Source: DASPMP01 sp035758925 (GTDB lineage: Bacteria > Gemmatimonadota > Gemmatimonadetes > Gemmatimonadales > Gemmatimonadaceae). Taken from it: DNA of 64,000 bases. The notes beneath the pieces are model-generated. The model did not search any database. It was not told where the DNA came from and saw only the letters and a program-made list of their open reading frames with translations. A program made the position numbers and the translations under genes. Each line of letters opens with the position of its first letter. Positions within the stretch are counted from its first letter, which is position 1. Shown one piece after another: positions 16,418 to 24,319 of this stretch. The stretch is from positions 54,694-118,693 of the forward strand of contig DASTVV010000145.1 of the NCBI GenBank assembly GCA_035758925.1. Direction: 5' to 3'.

Positions 16418-17023
16418 GTGAGGCCAGCCTGGATCGTGCAGGCTCTTGCGCTGCTTGCGCCGGACGTGTTGCACCAACTGGAGCCAACGTCATTGAAGCT
16501 CATCGCGATAGTCGCGTTTTTCGGCGGACTGTTGTTGGCGGTCCGCGTCATGTTCTTCGGAGTTCAACGGCGAACGGGCGATGAGCTGCGCTCCCGACGA
16601 TGGCCGTTGTCGCTCGCAGCGTTCCTCGTCGCGTCCGGCGCAATGTTCTATGCGCGCTCGACGGTGACGGGCACGTGGCTCACGATGGTTTTCGCCATAG
16701 GCCTGGTAGCCGCGGCAGCCGCCTGGTGGCTTGTCCAACGGTCGGCCGCAATACCGTCGACGGACCCCGAAGATGATCCCCGGTACCGGTTCCAGGGACA
16801 TGTCGCTCGGATCATCGAGGCGATCGAGGGGCAACGCAATGGAACATCGAGGGGCAGAATAGCGTTTGAGTTTGATGGAAAGCGGTACGAGCTTCGCGCG
16901 CGCTGGATGCCAGGCGATTGGGATGAGGAGTTAGGTCGTGCGGATCGCGAGGTCGTGATCGAGCACGTTGATGGTGAAGTCGCGTACGTCGAACCTTGGG
17001 CAGTGGTGGAACAGCGGCTCTAG
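16418..17023 (+). CDS. Membrane protein with NfeD-like C-terminal domain
   Basis: A 201-residue protein starting at GTG. Three hydrophobic segments (about 24-45, 64-80, 88-106) precede a soluble beta-rich region with GRIAFEFDGKRYELRARW and VVIEHVDGEVAYVEPWA, which resembles the OB-fold of NfeD-type proteins. No paired stomatin or protease gene is adjacent. It lies 18 bases after the YheT gene and 18 before the small zinc-ribbon gene, so the three probably share a transcript. Confidence 0.75.
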   Translation: MRPAWIVQALALLAPDVLHQLEPTSLKLIAIVAFFGGLLLAVRVMFFGVQRRTGDELRSRRWPLSLAAFLVASGAMFYARSTVTGTWLTMVFAIGLVAAAAAWWLVQRSAAIPSTDPEDDPRYRFQGHVARIIEAIEGQRNGTSRGRIAFEFDGKRYELRARWMPGDWDEELGRADREVVIEHVDGEVAYVEPWAVVEQRL

Positions 17024-17041
17024 CGGGCGCGGGCGGGCGGT

Positions 17042-17338
17042 ATGTCGGACATAGTCATCTTTGCCGTGGTGTTCCTGGGTTTCTTCGTGCTGCGGGGGAT
17101 CGCGGCGACGATCGTCTTCTATTTCCTGCTTCCGGCCAGCGACCGGTGCCCGATGTGTGACGAGCCCACGCTGCGCGTCAAAGAGCCCGCGTGGAACCTC
17201 CTGCTTCCATGGTTCCGGACGAGTTGGTGCTATCGCTGCGGCTGGGAGGGGCTGTTGAGGCCCGGCGCGCCAGCGGATCCGGCCAGCACGACAAGCCAAT
17301 CGGGCCAGTTGCCGCTGAGCTCGAAGAAGTCGTCGTAA
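17042..17338 (+). CDS. Small membrane-anchored zinc-ribbon protein
   Basis: A 98-residue protein with an N-terminal transmembrane helix (about 4-30, VIFAVVFLGFFVLRGIAATIVFY) and a compact four-cysteine ribbon CPMC-x(22)-CYRC ending near residue 70. The remaining 30 residues are low complexity, and their DNA overlaps the 3' end of a minus-strand gene by 109 bases. Function unknown. The cysteine spacing is the main evidence that it is real. Confidence 0.65.
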   Translation: MSDIVIFAVVFLGFFVLRGIAATIVFYFLLPASDRCPMCDEPTLRVKEPAWNLLLPWFRTSWCYRCGWEGLLRPGAPADPASTTSQSGQLPLSSKKSS

Positions 17339-17565
17339 TAGACCAACCCGAGACGCTCGAACTCTTCCAGCAACGCGGCAAGACCGCTGTCATCATAGAT
17401 CGGCCCGACGACGACGAGGTCGCCTTCGACGTGAAACTCGTCGCTCGTCAGGCCGAGGCGTTCGTCGACGGCGGCGCGTACGAGCCCGGTCCGCTCATAA
17501 GCGGACTTCCGGATGAACAACGTGGGTGCACCCGCGTGTACTCGCACTGGCATCAGCACCCTCAA
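17230..17565 (-). CDS. Conserved-looking small protein, unknown function
   Basis: A 111-residue acidic protein whose composition is clearly protein-like: RKSAYERTGLVRAAVDERLGLT, then DEFHVEGDLVVVGPIYDD and LLEEFERLGLVYYDDFFELSGNWPDWL. The predicted pattern is helix-strand-helix with no signal peptide, membrane segment or metal site. It starts 23 bases from mnmG on the opposite strand and overlaps the zinc-ribbon gene tail to tail. No family is recognised. Confidence 0.65.
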   Translation of the reverse strand: MRVLMPVRVHAGAPTLFIRKSAYERTGLVRAAVDERLGLTSDEFHVEGDLVVVGPIYDDSGLAALLEEFERLGLVYYDDFFELSGNWPDWLVVLAGSAGAPGLNSPSQPQR

Positions 17566-17588
17566 GATAGGTGGAGATAGCTTTTGGC

Positions 17589-19514
17589 ATGAGCAGCTCG
17601 TTGGAAGCGTCCTTCGACGTCATTGTCATCGGTGCCGGCCACGCCGGCACAGAGGCGGCGGTCGCCGCCGCGCGACGCGGCGCGCGTGTCGCGATCGTGA
17701 CAAGCGCGCTCGACACTATCGGACACATGTCGTGCAACCCCGCAATTGGCGGTGTCGCGAAGGGTACGGTGGTGAAGGAGGTGGATGCTCTCGGCGGCAT
17801 CATGGCGCGGGCGACGGATCTCGCATGCCTCCAGTTCCGGATGCTGAACCGCAGCAAGGGTCCCGCGGTTTGGGCACCGCGTGCGCAATGCGACAGGGGG
17901 CTGTATCGCCGAGCTGTCCGGCGCCTGTTGGAGGAGCACAAGTCGCTGCGAACCGTCCAAGGGACGGTCGCCCGACTGCTGCTGGCTGACGATTCGACGG
18001 TGCTTGGCGTGGAGACGCTCGAGGGAAGGCGATTTGGCGCCCGGGCCGTGGTTGTCACGACAGGAACATTTCTGCGAGGCCGAATCCACATAGGCACCCA
18101 GACCAAGGTCGCGGGAGGCCGTGCAGGGGAGTCGGCGTCGACCCATCTCGCCGAACAGCTGGAGCAAATCGGCTTGCGCGTCTCCCGGTTCAAGACCGGC
18201 ACGCCGCCGCGAATCGACGGTCGGACGGTCGACTACAGCGCGTTGCAGCGTCAGGACAGCGAGATCGAGCAGTTCAACTACTCCTGGTCTCACTTCTGGC
18301 GAGAGCCGCGACGCCAGGGCGAGACAACGCGGCATCCGGAGCAACTGCCGTGCTGGATCACGCATACGAGTGAAGAGACCAAGCGCGTGATCACGGAGAA
18401 CCTCGAGAAGTCGGCGATGTATGGTGGCGCGATCGGATCTCGCGGTCCGCGGTACTGCCCATCGGTCGAGGACAAGATCGTGAAGTTTCCACAGGCCGAG
18501 CGACACCAGCTCTTTCTCGAGCCCGAAGGGCACGACACGACGGAGTTGTACGTCAACGGACTTTCCACGTCGCTGCCGGTGGACGTTCAGCTCGACATGT
18601 TGAAGAGCGTGCCTGGGCTGGAGCAGGTCGAGATGACGCGAGCCGGCTACGCGATCGAGTACGACTATTACGTCCCGACGCAGCTCGACGAGTCGCTGGC
18701 GGTTCGAAGTGCGCGCGGACTGTTCTTCGCCGGCCAGATCAATGGTACGACCGGATACGAGGAAGCGGCGGGCCAAGGGCTCGTTGCTGGCGCCAATGCA
18801 GCGGCGATGGCACTCGAGCTTCCGCCGTTGATTCTCGGACGCGAGCAATCGTTCATCGGCGTGTTGGTCGATGATCTCGTTACGCGCGGCGTCGATGAAC
18901 CGTACCGGCTGTTCACGTCTCGATCCGAATTCCGTCTTACCGTGCGCCAGGACAACGCGCTTGGCCGGTTGGCGGCGGTGGCGCGCGCCGCAGGCCTGTT
19001 GTCTTCCGCCGAGCTCGCCGTTGCCGATGTTCGTCTCGAGCACGAGGCGAGGCTCGTCGACATCGCCCGCCAGACCAGCATCTCGCCGGAGGCCGCGGAT
19101 CCCATTCTCGTCGCCGTCGGTGAGACGCCACTACCGCATGCCGTGCGTATCGCCGAGATCGCGAAGCGGCCCGACGTTTCGCTCGCCGCATTGATCGAGG
19201 CGGCGGGAATACGTGTCGAGAATGTGGATGCCGCCCTCACCGCGGAGCTGGAATTGAAGTACGCCGGCTATTTCGAGCGCGAGCGCGCGCAGGCCGAGAG
19301 GCTTCGGCGGTTGCGCGACTTTGCGCTGCCGCGGGACATGCCATACCTCGAATTGCGTTCACTCTCGACGGAGGCGCGACAAAAGCTCGATGCGCTGCAA
19401 CCGGCAACGCTGGCGCAAGCCGCGAGTGTGCCGGGCGTCAGCGCCTCCGACATCCAGAACCTGGTGATCGCGGTCGAGCGCCGACGACGGACCCATTCGG
19501 CCAGCGATGTTTAG
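17589..19514 (+). CDS. mnmG: tRNA uridine-5-carboxymethylaminomethyl modification enzyme, FAD subunit
   Basis: A 641-residue flavoprotein that with MnmE modifies U34 of certain tRNAs. The Rossmann motif FDVIVIGAGHAGTEAAVAAARRG opens the protein, then MSCNPAIGGVAKG and GLFFAGQINGTTGYEEAAGQG (the second FAD contact) follow. The C-terminal helical region ends in SVPGVSASDIQNLVIAVERRR, used for MnmE contact. The ATG at 17589 is chosen; a GTG at 17571 is also in frame. mnmE is at 44681-46042. rsmG, the usual next gene, is absent here. Confidence 0.96.
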   Translation: MSSSLEASFDVIVIGAGHAGTEAAVAAARRGARVAIVTSALDTIGHMSCNPAIGGVAKGTVVKEVDALGGIMARATDLACLQFRMLNRSKGPAVWAPRAQCDRGLYRRAVRRLLEEHKSLRTVQGTVARLLLADDSTVLGVETLEGRRFGARAVVVTTGTFLRGRIHIGTQTKVAGGRAGESASTHLAEQLEQIGLRVSRFKTGTPPRIDGRTVDYSALQRQDSEIEQFNYSWSHFWREPRRQGETTRHPEQLPCWITHTSEETKRVITENLEKSAMYGGAIGSRGPRYCPSVEDKIVKFPQAERHQLFLEPEGHDTTELYVNGLSTSLPVDVQLDMLKSVPGLEQVEMTRAGYAIEYDYYVPTQLDESLAVRSARGLFFAGQINGTTGYEEAAGQGLVAGANAAAMALELPPLILGREQSFIGVLVDDLVTRGVDEPYRLFTSRSEFRLTVRQDNALGRLAAVARAAGLLSSAELAVADVRLEHEARLVDIARQTSISPEAADPILVAVGETPLPHAVRIAEIAKRPDVSLAALIEAAGIRVENVDAALTAELELKYAGYFERERAQAERLRRLRDFALPRDMPYLELRSLSTEARQKLDALQPATLAQAASVPGVSASDIQNLVIAVERRRRTHSASDV

Positions 19515-19549
19515 TAGCAGAATGTAACTAATTCTCCGAGGATGACCTG

Positions 19550-20278
19550 ATGCGACACATGTTGGCCGCAGGGATTACGCTGGTCGTAGTGCTCGGTGGG
19601 CTCGGGTCCGTGCAGGCGCAGGAGCTGGTACGGCCGGCGGTGCCCCAGATCGTGACCAGCGCCCAGGGAGAGGTCAGGATCGCGCCGGACCGCGCGACAA
19701 TCACGATCGGCGTGCAGACGCGAGCGGCGACGGCGGCCGACGCGGCGCAGCAGAACTCGAGGAAGCAGCGGGCCGTAATCGACGCCATCAAGGCGCGCGG
19801 CGTTCCGGCAGAACAAATCACGACGATGAACTTCAACGTCATTCCCGAGACCCGGTACGACCGTGAGGGCGGGACGCCTCGGGTGACCAGCTATCTAGTG
19901 TCGAACGACGTGACTGTCGAATTGCGGCGCATCGATCAAGTGGGGCCGGTGATCGATGCCGCCCTTGCCGCCGGCGCGAACCAGATCAACTCTTTGGCCT
20001 TCGGGATAGCGTCCCCGGACTCAGCGCGCCGCGTTGCACTCGCCTCGGCTGTTGGCAAAGCAAGGGCTGACGCGGAAGCGATGGCCAAGGCGGCCGGCGG
20101 GTCTCTCGGTCCGCTGATCGAGCTCGTGGCGGCCGACGTCTTCATCCCGCCGCCGAGGCCCATGATGCTCGCGAAGACGGCGGCGGTTGCTGCGGAAGCC
20201 GTGCCGATCGAGGCGGGGGAGCAGGCAGTTCGGGCAAACGTTACCGCGCGTTGGCAGTTCGTCGGTCCTGGCAGATGA
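19550..20278 (+). CDS. Secreted SIMPL-domain (DUF541) protein
   Basis: A 242-residue protein with a signal peptide (about 1-23, ending SVQAQ) and one SIMPL/DUF541 domain: TSAQGEVRIAPDRATITIGVQT at the start, then YLVSNDVTVELRRIDQVGPVIDAAL and SAVGKARADAEAMAKAAGGSLG. Family members form periplasmic oligomers of largely unclear function. It sits between mnmG and the LAGLIDADG gene in the place where rsmG is common in other genomes. Confidence 0.9.
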   Translation: MRHMLAAGITLVVVLGGLGSVQAQELVRPAVPQIVTSAQGEVRIAPDRATITIGVQTRAATAADAAQQNSRKQRAVIDAIKARGVPAEQITTMNFNVIPETRYDREGGTPRVTSYLVSNDVTVELRRIDQVGPVIDAALAAGANQINSLAFGIASPDSARRVALASAVGKARADAEAMAKAAGGSLGPLIELVAADVFIPPPRPMMLAKTAAVAAEAVPIEAGEQAVRANVTARWQFVGPGR

Positions 20279-20400
20279 GGTTGGACTCAACGGTCGGTCC
20301 GCGCGCCGATCGATAGATTCTGCGGTTCTGCACGTCGCAGCGCGGCCGCAGAGATTCCGCTTCGGCCTAATCGATGGACTTTGGTCGTGAAATGTGAAAC

Positions 20401-20425
20401 GTGCCACCTTGTGCTGAGGTGGCAC
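20401..20425 (+). terminator. Hairpin between the SIMPL and LAGLIDADG genes
   Basis: A perfect 9-bp stem GTGCCACCT / AGGTGGCAC (20401-20409, 20417-20425) with a 7-base loop, followed by only three T. It may be a weak terminator or attenuator. It ends 18 bases before the next gene's GTG start, so it could also mask that start region. Confidence 0.5.
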
Positions 20426-20443
20426 ATTTCGTAGGTTGGCCCC

Positions 20444-20818
20444 GTGGATCGCTTCGATTTGGGGTACGCCATGGGCCTGATCGTCAGCGAAGGCTCGTTC
20501 ACGGGCGACCGACAGCAGCCGTCGCTCGAGGTGAAGGCCCACAGGCGCGATGTTGAGCCTCTTGAGCATCTGAGGCGGGTCTTGGGTGGCCGGATCTTTG
20601 GCCCGTACGTGCATGGCGGCAGAAACCTCTACGCGTACATGCTCCGCGGTCGCGAGCTCAAAGAGGCGCTCCCCACGCTTCAAGAACATTTGCCCACCGG
20701 CTGGAAGCGCGCGCAGTTCGATGCGTGGCTGGCCAAGTACGCCGGATTCTTCGAGAGGCCGCAACCCTCTCGGCGGTTACTGGACCGAGTCCAGAGACTC
20801 CTGCCCCGGCCCCACTAG
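20444..20818 (+). CDS. Free-standing single-motif LAGLIDADG-type protein
   Basis: A 124-residue protein starting at GTG. Residues about 7-18 (GYAMGLIVSEGSF) are a LAGLIDADG helix ending with the acidic catalytic position (Glu) intact. The following layout matches the homing endonuclease core: SLEVKAHRRDVEPLEHLRRVLGG, then YAYMLRG and HLPTGWKRAQFDAWLAKYA. One motif implies a homodimer. No intron or intein surrounds it. Its TAG stop shares one base with the parA GTG (TAGTG), so it is translated just ahead of parA. WhiA shows that this fold can be domesticated as a regulator; an active endonuclease is the alternative. Confidence 0.75.
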   Translation: MDRFDLGYAMGLIVSEGSFTGDRQQPSLEVKAHRRDVEPLEHLRRVLGGRIFGPYVHGGRNLYAYMLRGRELKEALPTLQEHLPTGWKRAQFDAWLAKYAGFFERPQPSRRLLDRVQRLLPRPH

Positions 20819-21627
20819 TGGCTCGTATCATCGCTATCGCGAACCAGAAGGGCGGTGTCGGCAAGACCACCACCGCGGTCAACCTGGCTGCCAGTCTCGC
20901 CGCAGCCGAACAGCGAACGCTCCTGCTGGATGGAGATCCGCAGGGCAACGCTACGAGCGGAGTAGGCCTGACACCTGACCGCTTCACTCATACCACCTAC
21001 GACGTTCTGATCGGGGAGAGCTCTGCCAGGCAGGCAATCGTCAACTCGGTTCAGTTCGCCCACCTGGACGTGTTGCCAGCAACGCCGGATCTCGCCGGGG
21101 CCGAGGTGGAACTGGTCGGGAAGCCTGACCGCGAACGGGCCATGGGAAGAGCACTTGCCCAGGTGCGCGACGACTATCGCTACATCCTGATCGACTGTCC
21201 GCCGTCCCTCGGGTTGATCACCCTGAACATGCTGGCTGCCGCGGACGCCCTTCTGATACCGCTGCAGTGCGAGTACTACGCGCTCGAAGGCATCTCGCAG
21301 CTGCTCAACACGGTCCACCTGGTCCAGCGCAGCGTGAACGAGGGGCTGGTGATCGACGGCGTACTACTCACCATGTACGACGCCCGATTGAACCTGTCTC
21401 GCCAGGTTGCCGCCGACGCTCGGGACTACTTCGGGGCCGGTGTCTTCGAGACCGTCATTCCAAGGAACGTGCGGCTGGCCGAGGCGCCAAGTTTCGGCAA
21501 ACCAATCATCCTGTATGACGTCGCCTCGGTCGGCGCGCAGGCATATGTCAAAGTCGCCGAGGAGTTGATGGGCCGCGTTGGCAGCGCCAGTTCCCGTCGC
21601 GCCGTTCCGGCGGAGGCAGCCGAATGA
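20818..21627 (+). CDS. parA: Chromosome-partitioning ATPase ParA/Soj
   Basis: A 269-residue deviant Walker-A ATPase that works with ParB in origin segregation. NQKGGVGKTTTAVNLA is at about 9-24, with the signature lysine two residues after Asn9. LLLDGDPQGNATSG, YILIDCPPSLGLITLNML and MYDARLNLSRQVAADARDYF follow. The GTG at 20818 is chosen because it joins the upstream stop and gives the standard Soj N-terminus; the frame extends to an ATG at 20725 inside the upstream gene. The stop overlaps parB (ATGA). Confidence 0.95.
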   Translation: MARIIAIANQKGGVGKTTTAVNLAASLAAAEQRTLLLDGDPQGNATSGVGLTPDRFTHTTYDVLIGESSARQAIVNSVQFAHLDVLPATPDLAGAEVELVGKPDRERAMGRALAQVRDDYRYILIDCPPSLGLITLNMLAAADALLIPLQCEYYALEGISQLLNTVHLVQRSVNEGLVIDGVLLTMYDARLNLSRQVAADARDYFGAGVFETVIPRNVRLAEAPSFGKPIILYDVASVGAQAYVKVAEELMGRVGSASSRRAVPAEAAE

Positions 21628-22547
21628 CCATGGAAAGACCACGCCGCCTCGGCCGCGGACTCGAAGCGCTGATTCCAGGTGCCGCAATCACGACCGTATC
21701 GCCACCGGCCGGAGCGGCTTCAACTGCCCCAGCCAGCGACTACCAGCGCCTCGCTATTTCGAGCATCCGACCGAATCCGTACCAGCCCCGGCGCGAATTC
21801 GACGAGGACGAGCTCGCCGAGCTCCAGTCCTCGCTGAAGGCAAACGGTCTGCTCCAGCCCATCACGGTAAGACGCTCAGCGGTGGGGTTCGAGCTGATCT
21901 CCGGCGAGCGGCGGCTTCGCGCCGCCACGCGCCTCGGCTGGGCCGACATCCCGGCGGTTATTCGGGACGTCGACGACAGGACGCTCCTGACTCTGGCGCT
22001 CGTCGAGAATCTCCAACGCGCCGATCTCAACGCGGTCGAGGAGGCACGGGGATATCGACGCCTTTCCGAAGAATTCGGGTTCACCCATGCGCAGATCGCC
22101 GAGGCGATTGGCAAGGACCGCACGTCGATCACGTCCCTCCTGCGAATCCTGCAGCTGCCGCCGGCGGTGCTCGAGTTCGTGGAGAAGGGGCGCCTGAGCG
22201 CCGGACACGCGCGCGCCCTGGTCGCACTCGAGGACGAGCGTCGGGCATTCGCTCTGGCCAACGAGGCTGTGGCGCACGAGCTGAGCGTCCGTGAGGTCGA
22301 GCGTCGTGTGCGCGAGATGGTGGAGCCCCCGTTACCACGCCGGCCCAAGCCGTCGTCGGACGACACGCCTCAGGGGTCGCCGGTGCTGCGGCGATTGGAG
22401 GATGAGCTAAGACGCCGGCTGCAGACCGACGTCAAGATCCGTCTCACGGCGCCAGAAAAGGGCACCATCGACATCGCGTTCTATTCCGCCGACGACCTCG
22501 AGCGAGTGCTCGATCTGGTGCTTGGACCCAATCGCGAGCGCATATGA
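21624..22547 (+). CDS. parB: Chromosome-partitioning protein ParB/Spo0J
   Basis: A 307-residue ParB. The N-terminal CTPase domain has the basic GERRLRAA motif (about 94-101) and ENLQRADLN (128-136). A helix-turn-helix region for parS follows (FTHAQIAEAIGKDRTSITSLLRILQLP), then a C-terminal dimerisation domain after a proline-rich linker. The N-terminal RRLGRGLEALIP is the conserved ParA-contact peptide. It overlaps parA by ATGA and the next gene by ATGA. I saw no full-consensus parS (TGTTTCACGTGAAACA) in the window. Confidence 0.96.
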   Translation: MTMERPRRLGRGLEALIPGAAITTVSPPAGAASTAPASDYQRLAISSIRPNPYQPRREFDEDELAELQSSLKANGLLQPITVRRSAVGFELISGERRLRAATRLGWADIPAVIRDVDDRTLLTLALVENLQRADLNAVEEARGYRRLSEEFGFTHAQIAEAIGKDRTSITSLLRILQLPPAVLEFVEKGRLSAGHARALVALEDERRAFALANEAVAHELSVREVERRVREMVEPPLPRRPKPSSDDTPQGSPVLRRLEDELRRRLQTDVKIRLTAPEKGTIDIAFYSADDLERVLDLVLGPNRERI

Positions 22548-23545
22548 GCATTGTTCGTCGCTGGTCTGTGGTGGTCGCTGTGGCGCTGCTCGCCGGCTGC
22601 AGCGGCGAGCGACGAGAGGCGAAACGCAGTGATTCCGCGACTGGGGGAATTTTTCGCGTTGCGCTACTAACTCCGGGGCCGATTTCCGACCAGTCGTGGA
22701 ACGGCGGCGCCTATCAAGGGCTCATGCGCATCCGCGACAGCCTTGGCGCCGAGGTGAGTCATGTCCAAACCAAGACGCCGGCTGACTTCGAGGAGAACTT
22801 CCGCGAGTACGGCGCGCGGCACTTCAACCTGGTGTTCGGTCATGGTTTCGAATTCCAGGATGCCGCGCGCCGCGTAGCGCCACAGTTTCCGGCAACGATC
22901 TACGTGACAACCAGTGGCAATACCGCCGGCGCAAACCTCGCCGGCATGTCGTTCAGTTTTGCGGACGCCTCGTATCTCGCGGGAATCCTGGCTGGCGCGA
23001 TGAGTCGATCCGGAACGGTCGGCGTCATCGGCGGAACCGAGCTTCCGCCAGTGAAGGAAAGCTTCGCCGCGTTCGAGCAGGGCGTGACACACGTGAATCC
23101 GCGAGCGCGCGTGCTTACGGCGTACATCGGCAACTGGGACGACGTCAGCGCCGGCAAGGAGCAAGCGCTGGCGCAGATTGCGCGCGGCGCCGATGTGATC
23201 TTCCAGAATGCGGACGCCGCCGGTCTCGGAGTCTTCCGCGCCGCGCAGGAGCGCCAGGGCGTGTACGTGATCGGTTCGAACTCGGACCAGAATGGCGTCG
23301 CGCCGCAGGTGACCCTGGGCAGCGTCGTCATCGACTTGCCGCGCGCGTTCCTCGAGCTTGCGCGCGAGGTGAAAGCCGGGACGTTTCGCCCCCGTGTCGT
23401 CACCTTCGACGCCAAGAGCCAGGTCGTTCGTTTCGTCGTGAATCCGGCGCTCCGGGATCGCATTCCGCAGACTGCGTTGTCACGGGTCGATTCCGTGTGG
23501 AGGCAGATCCAGGCGGGCACCTTCTCGGCAGCCAGCGCACGATAA
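22544..23545 (+). CDS. BMP-family ABC transporter substrate-binding lipoprotein
   Basis: A 333-residue lipoprotein with signal peptide and lipobox LLAGC (Cys about 19). The mature part is the Bmp/PnrA/Med fold: VALLTPGPISDQSWNGGAYQGL, the GHGFEFQDAA segment, GMSFSFADASYLAGILAGAMS, IFQNADAAGLGVF and GSNSDQNGVAP. Family members bind purine or pyrimidine nucleosides. Its start overlaps the parB stop, which places the transporter in the parAB operon. The matching ATPase and permeases lie just downstream, after the Nif3-like gene. Confidence 0.93.
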   Translation: MSIVRRWSVVVAVALLAGCSGERREAKRSDSATGGIFRVALLTPGPISDQSWNGGAYQGLMRIRDSLGAEVSHVQTKTPADFEENFREYGARHFNLVFGHGFEFQDAARRVAPQFPATIYVTTSGNTAGANLAGMSFSFADASYLAGILAGAMSRSGTVGVIGGTELPPVKESFAAFEQGVTHVNPRARVLTAYIGNWDDVSAGKEQALAQIARGADVIFQNADAAGLGVFRAAQERQGVYVIGSNSDQNGVAPQVTLGSVVIDLPRAFLELAREVKAGTFRPRVVTFDAKSQVVRFVVNPALRDRIPQTALSRVDSVWRQIQAGTFSAASAR

Positions 23546-24319
23546 GTGGCGGACCTCGACCAGTTGGTTCGCTATCTCGACGCCGAGCTTCGGACCCACG
23601 AAGTTCCCGACTCGGACGCAGCGCTCAACGGATTACAGCTGGCCAACAGCGGGCGCGTCACGCGGGTCGCCGCCGCCGTCGATTTTTCACTCCAGACGGT
23701 CACCGCCGCAGTCCGGGAGCAGGCGAATCTCCTCGTCGTGCACCACGGCATGTTCTGGCGCGGCGCACAGGCGCTGACCGGCAGAGCGTATGACCGGGTA
23801 AAGGCGGCCATCGCAGGAGACCTGGCCGTGTATTCGACGCACATCCCATTGGATCTTCATCCGACGTTCGGCAACAATGCGCTGCTCGCAAAAGCCCTCG
23901 GTTTGACCAGCAGCGGGACGTTTGGTCGCTATCGCGACGTGGAGATCGGGGTTCAGGGCACGAGCGACGTCGACACGGCGGAACTGGTGAACCGCGTGCG
24001 CGCATTCTCCGCCGCCTTCGACACAAACGCCGTCGCAACTCCATTCTCTCCTGGGCGAAGGACGCGGCGTTGGGCAATCATCACCGGCGCCGGCGCCTCA
24101 CCGGATGTTCTCGCTGAGGCGCGCGAACGTTCCGTGGATACGCTCATCGTCGGCGAAGGCACGCACCATAGCGCCGTCGAAGCCATCGAGCACGAATTGG
24201 TCGTGGTCTATGGCGGGCACTATGCCACCGAGACGCTCGGCGTGCGTGCTCTGGCGACCCATCTCGCCGAGCAGTTCCGGCTGACGTCAGTGTTCGTGAA
24301 CGTACCAACGGGGTTGTGA
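23546..24319 (+). CDS. Nif3-like dinuclear metal-centre protein
   Basis: A 257-residue member of the NIF3/YbgI/DUF34 family. LRTHEVPDSDAALNGLQLANSG and NLLVVHHGMFWRG supply the first metal histidines. GTHHSAVEAIEHELVVVYGGHYATETLGVRALA supplies the later glutamate and histidine ligands. The GTG start immediately follows the upstream TAA. The family binds two metals and has been linked to GTP cyclohydrolase-like and metal-handling roles without a settled function. Its place inside a nucleoside-type transporter operon may hint at nucleotide-related work. Confidence 0.92.
   Translation: MADLDQLVRYLDAELRTHEVPDSDAALNGLQLANSGRVTRVAAAVDFSLQTVTAAVREQANLLVVHHGMFWRGAQALTGRAYDRVKAAIAGDLAVYSTHIPLDLHPTFGNNALLAKALGLTSSGTFGRYRDVEIGVQGTSDVDTAELVNRVRAFSAAFDTNAVATPFSPGRRTRRWAIITGAGASPDVLAEARERSVDTLIVGEGTHHSAVEAIEHELVVVYGGHYATETLGVRALATHLAEQFRLTSVFVNVPTGL

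Noticed and set aside
17562..19043. A 493-codon minus-strand frame across mnmG
   Set aside because: Antisense to a well-supported gene; composition is Arg/His/Leu-rich and no family motif is present.
20378..20425. GTGAAATGTGAAACGTG as a possible parS site
   Set aside because: Only a half-site resembles TGTTTCACGTGAAACA; it is not palindromic, so the nearby hairpin is a better description.
20725..20817. Longer parA start at 20725
   Set aside because: It would add 31 residues lying inside the LAGLIDADG gene; the GTG at 20818 gives the normal Soj N-terminus and an overlap typical of this genome.
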